Positions 1-7,573 of a stretch of 29,054 bases of DNA are shown piece after piece (the stretch's first letter is position 1; each line of letters opens with the position of its first letter). The notes beneath the pieces were generated by a model. The model was not told where the DNA came from, ran no database searches, and was given only the letters and a program-made list of their open reading frames with translations. The stretch is from an uncultured Pelagibacteraceae bacterium (GTDB lineage Bacteria; Pseudomonadota; Alphaproteobacteria; Pelagibacterales; Pelagibacteraceae): assembly GCA_902572155.1 (NCBI GenBank), contig CACGET010000008.1, positions 1 to 29,054 of the forward strand. Direction: 5' to 3'. Made by a program: the position numbers and the translations under genes.

Positions 1-516
1 GTCTACTCCGATTAGCTTTTGCAATAGTTCAGATGAGGTTTCAATAGCTATTTTGCTAATCTTATCTGGTGCAGTACTACGTAAAACATTTATTTCTATT
101 TCTGCTTTACTAATTTCATCATCAATTTGTTTATCTAAAACTTCTTTTTTTTTATTTATATCTTTTAATGCCTTTTCTCGTGCTTGACTAAAAATAGTTT
201 TTGCCTCAAGTTTACTTCTTAAAATAATTTCCTCATATTCTCTCAGTTTCGTTTCACTGTCTTCTCTCTGTCGATCTGCAGCCTCAATATTTTCTATTAT
301 TTTTGATTTCCTTTTTTCTAAGTTATCACTAATCTTTGGAAGTATTAATTTAGATAATATTATATATAAAGTTCCAAAAGTAAGCGTTAACCAAAAAATT
401 TGTGAAATCCAAAATTCTGGATTCAATTGAGGCATTCCTCCACTTTCAGCTGCAAAAGCTTCCATAAAAGGGAGGAAGCTTAAAAATATTGACTGAAAAT
501 ATATTTTTTTAATCAT
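1..516 (-). CDS. atpF': ATP synthase F0 subunit b' (partial, C-terminus off the window)
   Basis: This gene encodes the b'-type peripheral stalk subunit of the membrane F0 sector, which ties the F1 head to subunit a. I translated 172 residues; the reading frame stays open to the window edge, so the C-terminus is missing. After a hydrophobic N-terminus comes the b'-typical GGMPQLNPEFW motif (residues 26-36), one membrane segment (about 38-57) and a long charged coiled coil from about 60 onward. The gene starts 5 bp after the atpE stop. The ATG at 516 is used; an in-frame ATG at 465 (MEAFAAES) is an alternative, because the first 17 residues are an extra hydrophobic stretch unusual for b'. Bacteria with both b and b' normally have atpF next, which would lie beyond position 1. 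Confidence 0.93.
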   Translation of the reverse strand, partial: MIKKIYFQSIFLSFLPFMEAFAAESGGMPQLNPEFWISQIFWLTLTFGTLYIILSKLILPKISDNLEKRKSKIIENIEAADRQREDSETKLREYEEIILRSKLEAKTIFSQAREKALKDINKKKEVLDKQIDDEISKAEIEINVLRSTAPDKISKIAIETSSELLQKLIGVD

Positions 517-521
517 TAAAT

Positions 522-749
522 TTAAAATGCAAAAAGAATAATTAAGGCAACTACCAATCCAAATAATCCCGTCGCTTCTGCAAGAGCAAAACCTAAAAGC
601 AAATTAGGAAACTGTTTTTGAGCAGCAGAAGGATTTCGCATCGCTCCTGATAAATAGTTTCCAAAAATTATTCCAATACCCACACCAGCACCAGCTAAAG
701 CTATTGCTGCTAAACCTGCTCCGATCATTTTCGCTGCTTCTAATTCCAT
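522..749 (-). CDS. atpE: ATP synthase F0 subunit c
   Basis: This is the proteolipid subunit of the rotating c-ring, a 75-residue hairpin of two membrane helices. The first helix carries the glycine-rich GAGVGIG motif (20-26). The polar loop holds R38-N39-P40, and the second helix holds the ion-binding carboxylate E58 in ALAEATGLF. The residues known to coordinate Na+ in sodium-type rings (Gln in helix 1, Ser after the Glu, Tyr four further on) are replaced by I25, A59 and F63, so the ring should be proton-type. The gene has one of the clearest Shine-Dalgarno sequences in the window, fitting the high copy number of c. It lies between atpB and atpF' in the usual alphaproteobacterial order. Confidence 0.97.
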   Translation of the reverse strand: MELEAAKMIGAGLAAIALAGAGVGIGIIFGNYLSGAMRNPSAAQKQFPNLLLGFALAEATGLFGLVVALIILFAF

Positions 750-754
750 TATAT

Positions 755-760
755 CCCCCT
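755..760 (-). promoter_or_regulatory. Strong ribosome binding site of atpE
   Basis: On the minus strand AGGGGG lies 5 nt before the atpE ATG. Most genes in this window have no clear Shine-Dalgarno sequence, so this one stands out. It probably raises translation of the c subunit relative to its operon neighbours, since the ring needs many c copies per complex. That link is inference. Confidence 0.6.
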
Positions 761-767
761 ATGTTTG

Positions 768-1502
768 TTAATGGTGTAAATTTAATGCATCATTTAAATA
801 GATGCAGGTTAAGATTGCAAAAACATATGCCTGAAGAAAAGCAACTAAGATCTCCAAACCAGTTAAAGCAACCGAAAAACTTAGTGGAAGCCATCCACCA
901 ACTATTCCAAGACTTATTACAAAGCCTCCAAAAACTTTCATCATAGTATGACCTGCCATCATATTAGCAAATAATCTTACTGATAAACTAATGGGTCGAC
1001 TTAAATAAGAAATAATTTCTATAACAACAATCAGTGGAAGTAGAACCGCAGGTACTCCACTAGGAACAAATAATTTTAAATACCCAAAACCATGTTTAAT
1101 GAATCCAATTATGGTTACACCAATAAAAATAAAAGCAGCTAAGACAAATGTAACAATTATATGACTAGTTACTGTAAATGTGTAAGGTATCATCCCAAAC
1201 ATGTTGCAAAAAAGCACAAACATAAAAAGAGAAAATATAAATGAAAAATAAGGTTTAGCTTTTAGTCCAGCGGTATCACTTATCATTTTTGATACAAATG
1301 TATAACTTAGTTCTGCTAAGAGCTGAATTTTATTAGGTATCATTGTATTTTTCTTTGATCCAATATTGAAAATTAATAAAATTGCAACAGTACTGATAAT
1401 CATAAACAAACTTGAATTAGTAAATGATATATCAAGTGTTCCTATTTTTATCTCTGGTCCAATTCTATAAACATCGAATTGGCTCATTGGATTTGCTGCC
1501 AT
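768..1502 (-). CDS. atpB: ATP synthase F0 subunit a
   Basis: Subunit a forms the two half-channels that carry protons to and from the c-ring. The protein has 244 residues and is very hydrophobic, with about five or six membrane segments. The essential arginine is R176 in SLSVRLFANMMAGH, equivalent to R210 of E. coli. The conserved GLEILVAFLQAYVFAILTCIY helix follows near residues 215-235. The start at 1502 gives MAANPMSQFDVYRIGP, typical of alphaproteobacterial subunit a. The gene lies 8 bp after atpI and 18 bp before atpE and is presumably co-transcribed with both. Confidence 0.97.
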   Translation of the reverse strand: MAANPMSQFDVYRIGPEIKIGTLDISFTNSSLFMIISTVAILLIFNIGSKKNTMIPNKIQLLAELSYTFVSKMISDTAGLKAKPYFSFIFSLFMFVLFCNMFGMIPYTFTVTSHIIVTFVLAAFIFIGVTIIGFIKHGFGYLKLFVPSGVPAVLLPLIVVIEIISYLSRPISLSVRLFANMMAGHTMMKVFGGFVISLGIVGGWLPLSFSVALTGLEILVAFLQAYVFAILTCIYLNDALNLHH

Positions 1503-1510
1503 AATTTTAT

Positions 1511-1786
1511 CTATTTTTGCATATTTTTTGCAGATCTAATTACATTGGTTATTCCAGCAACAACACCTACAAAAAAAAATATTAATATAAACCAGGGTTT
1601 AGTACCAAAGGTCTTATCAAAAATAAACCCAATAATTGTCCCTATAGCAACTGCAGCGATTAATTCAGTGCTTAATTTGAAGGCAGATCCAATAGGAGAG
1701 GCTTTACCATTTTTATTGTATAAATTTTTATCTGAAAGCTTCTTTTTTGCAATCTCTAAGCGAGTTTTGAATTGATTTTTTGGCAT
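1511..1786 (-). CDS. atpI: F0F1 ATP synthase assembly protein AtpI/AtpZ family
   Basis: This is a small membrane protein (91 residues) in the first position of the F0 operon, where AtpI or AtpZ is normally encoded. Members of this family assist c-ring assembly or Mg2+ supply, and the role here is inferred from them. A basic, soluble N-terminus of about 35 residues precedes two hydrophobic helices (about 41-57 and 66-84). Between them is the FDKTFGTKPW segment seen in the ATPase gene 1 family. The gene begins only 9 bp after the smc stop, so no separate terminator or promoter fits between them. Confidence 0.85.
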   Translation of the reverse strand: MPKNQFKTRLEIAKKKLSDKNLYNKNGKASPIGSAFKLSTELIAAVAIGTIIGFIFDKTFGTKPWFILIFFFVGVVAGITNVIRSAKNMQK

Positions 1787-1795
1787 ATGCTTATT

Positions 1796-4369
1796 TTAAG
1801 CAACCATACTCTCGGCCTTTTGTAAATCAACAGCTACTAGCTGGCTAATTCCCTTTTCTGGCATTGTAACCCCATAAAGTCTATTCATTTTAGACATCGT
1901 TAACGCATGATGAGTTACAATGACAAATTTTGTATTTGTAATCTTAATAAGTTCCTCGAGTAAACTACAAAATCTTGTTACATTTGCATCATCTAAAGGT
2001 GCATCAACTTCGTCCAACACACAAATTGGAGATGGATTAGTTAAAAAAACTGCAAAAATTAAAGATAGAGCAGTTAAAGCTTGTTCGCCACCAGATAACA
2101 AAGTTATAGATTGTAGTCTTTTACCAGGAGGACTTACTAACATCTCAAGACCAGCTTCTAAAGGATCATCAGAGTCAACTAATTCCAATTTTGCATTTCC
2201 TCCATTAAATAACTTTGTATAAACTTCATTAAACTTTCTATTAACTTTTTCAAATGCCTCAATCAATCTTTCTCGTCCTTTTTGATTAAGTTCATTAATG
2301 CTTTCCTTTAATTTGATAATTGCAGTTACTAAATCAGAACGATCTTGTTCCATTTTTTTAATTTCTTCTTCGTACTTGCTTGTTTCTTCATCTGCTTTTA
2401 AATTTACAGATCCCAACCTTTCTCTCTCTTGTTTTTTTTTATCTAAATCATCTTCTTGGTCTACAGAATTAGGCAAATCTTCGACACCATTTAAATTAGA
2501 GTTTTCTAAAATATTATCTTCATTCAAATTTAGTTCAGAATTTATTCTATCTAATAAATCACTTTTTCTTTGTTGTAATCCATCAATGGTAGCACTTGAG
2601 CTAGCTTTTCGTTCTCTAATTTGTATAGATTGTTCTTGAATTTCATTTAATTGTGATCTTAGAGTTTCTACTTGTTTATCAGTTTCCTCAATAATGGAGT
2701 CATTATCAATTTTTTCTTTATCTGATATTCTTAAGTTTTCTGAAATTTGACCTTTTCTTTCTGCTTGGATCTTAGGTTTATTATCTAGTTCTTTTAATTG
2801 CTCCATTAATTTGCTTTTTCTATCAGTTAATTCACTTACCATTTTTTCTGAATTAGATAATAAATTCTTCCAACTTTCAACCTCAGTTTCAATTGTTTTG
2901 ATTCTTTCATTTCTTTTAATAGACTCATTTTTAATAGATTGATTTTTGCTATAAGCATCAGCATAATTTTCTTGAAGTTGTTTTATATTCTGTGATTTTT
3001 CATTTACACTTAATAATTCATTTCTAGTTTTTTCATTTTTTAAATCATCTAAAAAATTATCTAATTCCATATTACATCTGTCAAGAAGAGTAGCTGCTTG
3101 ATTAATTTCATTATTATCAATTAATTCTTTAACCCTGTTTAAAGTATTTTTTACATTTTTAATTGGACCAATGCTGATATTTATTGTTCCATCAGCGATA
3201 TTATTAACCACCTCATCCACTGCTTCCTGCTCTTTTTTAAGTTCTTTTTTTGCACTTTCCAATTCCTGATTTGATAGTTTTTCAGTTTCAAAGTACTTTG
3301 AGTCTATTTCTATTAGGTCAGATTTTTCCTCTTTAATTCTTTTTTCGTTAGAATTAGCATCAATTATAATTCCTCTCTCTCGTGATATGTCTTCATCTAA
3401 AGTTTGAAGAGATTTTTTAATAGTCTCAATTTCTTCCTGTGTTCGTGAGTTTTCTTCATCTAAACTTTGAAGTTCAAGATTAAGTCTTTGTATTTTAGAT
3501 AAATTTTCAATATTTTTTTCTCGAAGTGGAGAAACCTTTTCAGTTGCTATTTTAATTAAATTTTCAAGTTCCATTAATTTACTATTATAACTCTGAACTT
3601 CTCCCTCAGCCTCATTATTAATTTCATTTTCAATTCTAATTTCTTTATCAATCTCCAATAATTTTAAATAATAAAGGCCTGCCTCTATCTTTTTAATCTC
3701 TTCAGTAATTAATTTATATTTTGATGCTTCTTCAGCTTGTTTTTGTAGATTGGCTAATTGCTTTTCTTGTTGTCTTCTAAGCTCATCTGCTCTTTTTAGA
3801 TTATTTTCTGCAGCTCCTAATCTTAATTCAGCTTCATGTCTTCTAACATGTAAACCAGAAATTCCAGCCGCTTCTTCTAAAATAGCTCTTCGATCTGCTG
3901 GTTTAGCAGTAACCAATGCACCTATACGTCCTTGACTTATCATAGAAGGTGAATGAGCACCAGTTGACAAATCTGCAAAAAACATTTGGGCGTCTCTTGC
4001 TCTAACTTCTTTGTTATTGATGTAAAATTTTGATCCTTTATCTTTTTCTATTTTTCTTCTTATACTAATTTGATCAAGTTCACGATACTGAACTGGCCCT
4101 TCATTATTTTTATTTATAACATCAATAGAGACCTCTGCTATATTTTTAGAAGCTTTATTAGAGGTACCTGAAAATATCACATCTTCCATTCCAGATCCCC
4201 TCATACTTTTGGCTGATGTTTCGCCCATAACCCATCTTAATGACTCTACAATGTTAGATTTTCCACATCCATTAGGACCTACAATTCCAGTTAAACCCTC
4301 TTCAATTAAGAAATTTGTTTTATCTGCAAATGATTTAAATCCATTAAGTTGGATTTTTTTAAACTTCAT
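1796..4369 (-). CDS. smc: Chromosome segregation ATPase SMC (short form)
   Basis: SMC proteins compact and segregate chromosomes through ABC-type ATPase heads joined to a hinge by coiled coils. The head motifs are intact: Walker A GPNGCGKS (31-38), Q-loop SQGRIG (145-150), ABC signature LLSGGEQ (757-763), Walker B CVLDEVDAPLD (783-793) and the switch histidine near 820. Coiled coil runs from about 175 to 390 and from about 450 to 700, and the RERERLGSVNLKADEE segment near 647-662 is a normal SMC C-arm landmark. The protein has 857 residues, whereas bacterial SMCs usually have about 1150. The glycine-rich globular hinge is not visible; the middle (about 390-447) is a short region with a single cysteine. 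The frame is uninterrupted, so this is not a frameshift. It lies 8 bp downstream of the dsbA-like gene. Confidence 0.95.
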   Translation of the reverse strand: MKFKKIQLNGFKSFADKTNFLIEEGLTGIVGPNGCGKSNIVESLRWVMGETSAKSMRGSGMEDVIFSGTSNKASKNIAEVSIDVINKNNEGPVQYRELDQISIRRKIEKDKGSKFYINNKEVRARDAQMFFADLSTGAHSPSMISQGRIGALVTAKPADRRAILEEAAGISGLHVRRHEAELRLGAAENNLKRADELRRQQEKQLANLQKQAEEASKYKLITEEIKKIEAGLYYLKLLEIDKEIRIENEINNEAEGEVQSYNSKLMELENLIKIATEKVSPLREKNIENLSKIQRLNLELQSLDEENSRTQEEIETIKKSLQTLDEDISRERGIIIDANSNEKRIKEEKSDLIEIDSKYFETEKLSNQELESAKKELKKEQEAVDEVVNNIADGTINISIGPIKNVKNTLNRVKELIDNNEINQAATLLDRCNMELDNFLDDLKNEKTRNELLSVNEKSQNIKQLQENYADAYSKNQSIKNESIKRNERIKTIETEVESWKNLLSNSEKMVSELTDRKSKLMEQLKELDNKPKIQAERKGQISENLRISDKEKIDNDSIIEETDKQVETLRSQLNEIQEQSIQIRERKASSSATIDGLQQRKSDLLDRINSELNLNEDNILENSNLNGVEDLPNSVDQEDDLDKKKQERERLGSVNLKADEETSKYEEEIKKMEQDRSDLVTAIIKLKESINELNQKGRERLIEAFEKVNRKFNEVYTKLFNGGNAKLELVDSDDPLEAGLEMLVSPPGKRLQSITLLSGGEQALTALSLIFAVFLTNPSPICVLDEVDAPLDDANVTRFCSLLEELIKITNTKFVIVTHHALTMSKMNRLYGVTMPEKGISQLVAVDLQKAESMVA

Positions 4370-4377
4370 GGATTTAC

Positions 4378-4956
4378 TTATATCAGCTTTTCAAGAGCTT
4401 TTTTCAAATTTTTATAATTTAGAGATTTATCGAACTTTTCGTTATTAATTATTATCGTAGGAGTAGAATTTACTTTGAATTTTTTGACTCCTTCGATTCG
4501 ATCATTTAATACAAAATCTTCAAGCTTTTTATTATTAATACATTTATTAAAATCAACAGCAATTCCTTCGTCAGCTAAAAATATTTTCAGGTGGTTGTTA
4601 GCTTCCTCGGCAGTGCTTCCTTTTACCCATTTTTGCTGATTTAAATATAAACTATCTAAAATATTTGAATTTCCATCATTTTTACACTGAGATATTTTAG
4701 AAGCATTAAATGCTGCTATATCTAAAGGAAAGTGTCTAAATTCAATTTTAGCTAATCCTGAATCAATATATTCATTTTTTAGTTGCGGATATACATCTAT
4801 ATGGAAATTTGCACAGTGGCTGCAAGTTAAAGACTCAAAAGCAATTATAGTTATTTTTGCATCTTTATTTCCTACAACAATTCTTTTTATCTCCTCAGCT
4901 CTGATAGTTGAGACAGTTATAAAAAATATTGTTATAAATATAAATACTTTTTTCAT
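4378..4956 (-). CDS. dsbA: DsbA-like thiol:disulfide oxidoreductase, exported
   Basis: This 192-residue protein has a signal peptide (hydrophobic residues about 4-16, cleavage likely near A20) and a thioredoxin fold of the DsbA type. The redox motif is CSHC (C45-C48), preceded by AFESLT. The cis-proline is P166 in NSTPTII. Two further cysteines (C91, C139) lie in the helical insertion. It should oxidise or isomerise periplasmic proteins, but its partner (DsbB or DsbD) is not in the window. The gene overlaps the upstream dciA stop as ATGA and is followed 8 bp later by smc. The dciA-dsbA-smc order is common in alphaproteobacteria. Oxidase versus isomerase/scaffold roles cannot be separated from sequence alone. 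Confidence 0.88.
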   Translation of the reverse strand: MKKVFIFITIFFITVSTIRAEEIKRIVVGNKDAKITIIAFESLTCSHCANFHIDVYPQLKNEYIDSGLAKIEFRHFPLDIAAFNASKISQCKNDGNSNILDSLYLNQQKWVKGSTAEEANNHLKIFLADEGIAVDFNKCINNKKLEDFVLNDRIEGVKKFKVNSTPTIIINNEKFDKSLNYKNLKKALEKLI

Positions 4957-5441
4957 CTTCTTTTAAAGACCTTAGTTAGCTCAATAAGTGATTGTTTGAT
5001 CTTATCATTTTTAATATTTTTTATTTTATCCTGATATTTATTAATTACGACATTTTTTTGATGATTGTCATTTTTCACATATATTTTTTGCCCATTATCA
5101 AAGCTAATAAACTTTAATTTTTCTACTACTGTATAACCAAAAAAACTATTCATGTTATCTAAAATTTTTTTTTTAGAATATTCTAAATCTACTTCATGAC
5201 CTCTCTTAACCATTATCACGAGAGTACTTACTCCAAATCTATTGGAATTTTTAAATATTTTTGGGTAACAAACTTTAAATAGGACTTCACCAACAATATA
5301 TCTCCAATTATTGAGCGTTTCAGAATAAATATGACCTTTTTTATTGATGATTTTTTTTACTTTTTTAGGCAAAGTGTCTTTAAAAGATCTTAAGCCTTGA
5401 ACGGTAATATTTCTGTGCTTAGTATTATTTTTAAATTGCAT
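4953..5441 (-). CDS. dciA: DciA-like (DUF721) replicative helicase loader candidate
   Basis: This is a basic protein of 162 residues from the ATG at 5441. The N-terminal domain fits DUF721/DciA: LNNWRYIVGEVL with W46 near residues 43-54, then a basic strand and LDNMNSFFGYTVVEKLKF. The C-terminal third is a Lys/Asn-rich tail. In most bacteria lacking DnaC or DnaI, DciA loads the DnaB helicase; that role is inferred from the family. A longer frame opens with TTG at 5453 and would overlap mutY, so the ATG is preferred. That ATG abuts the mutY ATG head to head in the hexamer CATATG. The stop overlaps the dsbA-like start. The position between mutY and dsbA supports the assignment. Confidence 0.75.
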   Translation of the reverse strand: MQFKNNTKHRNITVQGLRSFKDTLPKKVKKIINKKGHIYSETLNNWRYIVGEVLFKVCYPKIFKNSNRFGVSTLVIMVKRGHEVDLEYSKKKILDNMNSFFGYTVVEKLKFISFDNGQKIYVKNDNHQKNVVINKYQDKIKNIKNDKIKQSLIELTKVFKRR

Positions 5442-6425
5442 ATGAAAGAACAAATAATAGCAAATAAAATTCTTAATTGGTATGACATTAATAAGCGAGT
5501 TTTACCTTGGAGAAAAAATGTTTCTCGCAAAAAAAAGCACTATTACACATTAGTTAGCGAGTTTATGCTGCAACAAACCCAAGTTACAACAGTTATCCCT
5601 TACTTTAATAAATTTATAAAAAATATTCCAGACTTTGAGAGTTTAGCAAATTTTGATGATCATAAACTGATTAAACTTTGGGAGGGCCTTGGTTATTATT
5701 CCAGAGTTAGAAATTTAAAAAAAACTGCACAATTAGTTATTAAAAAATTTAACAAAAAACTCCCAAGAAACTTTTTAGAATTGAAATCTCTTCCTGGCAT
5801 TGGTGATTACACTGCAAGTGCAATATTATCAATAGCTTTTAATAAACCTGTTATACCTTTAGATGGGAATATTGAGCGAGTTCTTAAGAGATACTTATAT
5901 TTAAAAAAAAAAAATGAAATTAAAAAAGAAAACTTAATTAAAAGAAAAAAAATATTTGGGTATTCAAATAGGGCAAGTGACTATACTCAAGCTTTAATGG
6001 AGCTAGGAGCCTTAATATGTAAACCAAAAAAACCTTATTGTGAGCAATGTCCAATTTCAAATAAATGTATTGCTTTTAAAAAAAAAGATTTTTTGCTTGT
6101 TAAAATAAAAAAAAAAAATAATGAGAGATTTTTTTTACTTAAAGTTTACAAAGATAAAAGTAAATATCTATTGATTAAAAATAAAAAATTTAATTTTTTA
6201 AAAAATTTTAGTATTTTTCCGATGCAAGAATTATTAAAGCCTATAAAGTCAAGTCAGGTACTTAATTTTAAGATGTCAAATATGAATATGAGGATAAAAA
6301 TTGAGCGTAAGAATCACAGAGCTTCATTGCCAGCATCTCACTGGATCGATCCCAAGAATTTGACAAATTATACATTGCCAACTTTTACAAAAAAAATTGT
6401 TAGATACTTAGAAAGTAGTAAATGA
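5442..6425 (+). CDS. mutY: A/G-specific adenine glycosylase MutY
   Basis: MutY removes adenine mispaired with 8-oxoguanine. The protein has 327 residues from the ATG at 5442; an upstream in-frame ATG at 5397 would run into dciA and adds nothing family-like. The motifs are E40 in SEFMLQQTQV, the helix-hairpin-helix LKSLPGIGDYTASA (114-127) and the catalytic D141 in PLDGNIERV. The 4Fe-4S ligands are C193-X6-C200-X2-C203-X5-C209. The C-terminal NUDIX-like 8-oxoG recognition domain (about 225-327) is short and divergent. The gene contains two runs of 12 A (5903-5914 and 6107-6118) and one of 9 A, all coding for lysines. The downstream monooxygenase overlaps by 4 bp (ATGA). Confidence 0.95.
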   Translation: MKEQIIANKILNWYDINKRVLPWRKNVSRKKKHYYTLVSEFMLQQTQVTTVIPYFNKFIKNIPDFESLANFDDHKLIKLWEGLGYYSRVRNLKKTAQLVIKKFNKKLPRNFLELKSLPGIGDYTASAILSIAFNKPVIPLDGNIERVLKRYLYLKKKNEIKKENLIKRKKIFGYSNRASDYTQALMELGALICKPKKPYCEQCPISNKCIAFKKKDFLLVKIKKKNNERFFLLKVYKDKSKYLLIKNKKFNFLKNFSIFPMQELLKPIKSSQVLNFKMSNMNMRIKIERKNHRASLPASHWIDPKNLTNYTLPTFTKKIVRYLESSK

Positions 6426-7573
6426 AAAAAATTGGAATTATAGGAGCAGGGATTTCAGGTTTATTTGTTGCTAATTTATTTAAAGAAAATTCCAATTATC
6501 AATTTACAATATTTGAAAAAAAACCCTCAATAGAACTGGAGGAGGGGTATGGGATTCAACTTTCAACAAATAGTATTAAGCTTCTAAACAAAATTGGATT
6601 TAATGGAATAGAAAAGAGAGAAAAATTTAATCCTGAAAAAATTGATTTTTATGAGATTAAAAATCAAAAAAAAATATCTGATTTGAATATCTCTGAATAC
6701 AATTCTAAAGATTGTAAATATACTACAATGAAAAGATCTATATTAGTTGAATTTTTAAAAAATAGATTGGATGAACAGGTTATAAAATTTGAACATAGTA
6801 TTGAGAAAATTGAAAAAAAAAATGATCAAATAAATTTAACTTTTAATAACAACCAAAATTTTATTTGTGATTATGTAATTATTTCTGATGGTATTTTTTC
6901 TAAAGGAAAATCCATAATTTCTAATAATCGAATTCAACCAACTTATAATAATTGTATTGCAATTAGAGGTAAAATCCCACGGGCTAACTTAAATAATTTA
7001 AATGAAATGAATATTTCTTTATTTGTGGGTCCTGATTTTCATTATGTTATTTACCCAATTGATAACAGTAATGGAGAATTCAATTTTATTGGTGTTTTAA
7101 AGCATCAATTAACTGCAAATAAGCTGAAAAACCGGGGCCTTTTTGAGGAAAAAGCTTTTATCGAGGAAATTAAAAACAAACTACAAAATAAAATTTCTTC
7201 TTCATTTTTAGGTAAACTAAATAATATCAAGTGCTTTCCAGTTTTTGTTAATAAAGATTTTCATAAATCAGATAAAAATATTTATCTTGTTGGAGATGCC
7301 TTTTTTGCATTTCCACCTTCATTTGCACAAGGAGCCTCGCAATCTATTGAGGGTGCATCAGAGTTATTTGAAAGTATCATAAATAATAAAACTGATTATT
7401 ATAGTAATAGAGTTTCAAGAGTAAAAATGATTAATAATAGATCAAATCTAAATCAATTTGCTTTTCATGTATCAAATCCAGTTATAGTTTTTTTTAGAAA
7501 TATGGGATTAAAAATATTAACAAAGAACAAAAAATTCTTAGAAAGTTATTTAGGAAAAATTTACAATAATTAA
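6422..7573 (+). CDS. FAD-dependent aromatic-ring monooxygenase, substrate unknown
   Basis: This is a 383-residue class A flavoprotein hydroxylase related to UbiH and salicylate/hydroxybenzoate hydroxylases. It has the Rossmann motif GIIGAGISG (5-13) ending in the acidic F-E32, and a conserved arginine R105 in MKRSILVEFL. The DG motif is VIISDGIFSKGK (152-163) and the FAD ribityl motif LVGDAFFAFPPSFAQG (289-304). No membrane segment or signal peptide is seen. It could act in ubiquinone synthesis or on an aromatic compound; motifs do not decide this. The start overlaps the mutY stop as ATGA, so the two genes are translationally coupled. The stop interlocks with that of ccrM in TTAA. Co-location with DNA repair genes is probably not functional. 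Confidence 0.85.
   Translation: MKKIGIIGAGISGLFVANLFKENSNYQFTIFEKKPSIELEEGYGIQLSTNSIKLLNKIGFNGIEKREKFNPEKIDFYEIKNQKKISDLNISEYNSKDCKYTTMKRSILVEFLKNRLDEQVIKFEHSIEKIEKKNDQINLTFNNNQNFICDYVIISDGIFSKGKSIISNNRIQPTYNNCIAIRGKIPRANLNNLNEMNISLFVGPDFHYVIYPIDNSNGEFNFIGVLKHQLTANKLKNRGLFEEKAFIEEIKNKLQNKISSSFLGKLNNIKCFPVFVNKDFHKSDKNIYLVGDAFFAFPPSFAQGASQSIEGASELFESIINNKTDYYSNRVSRVKMINNRSNLNQFAFHVSNPVIVFFRNMGLKILTKNKKFLESYLGKIYNN

Noticed and set aside
522..749. Sodium-type c-ring
   Set aside because: The sodium ligand positions hold I25, A59 and F63, which fits proton binding at E58.
704..946. Plus-strand 80-codon frame
   Set aside because: It is antisense to atpE and atpB, which have clear family motifs; no protein features of its own.
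1796..4369. Frameshift or internal deletion artefact explaining the short smc
   Set aside because: The frame is continuous, coiled-coil pattern is smooth across the middle, and both head halves are complete. An assembly deletion cannot be fully excluded without reads.
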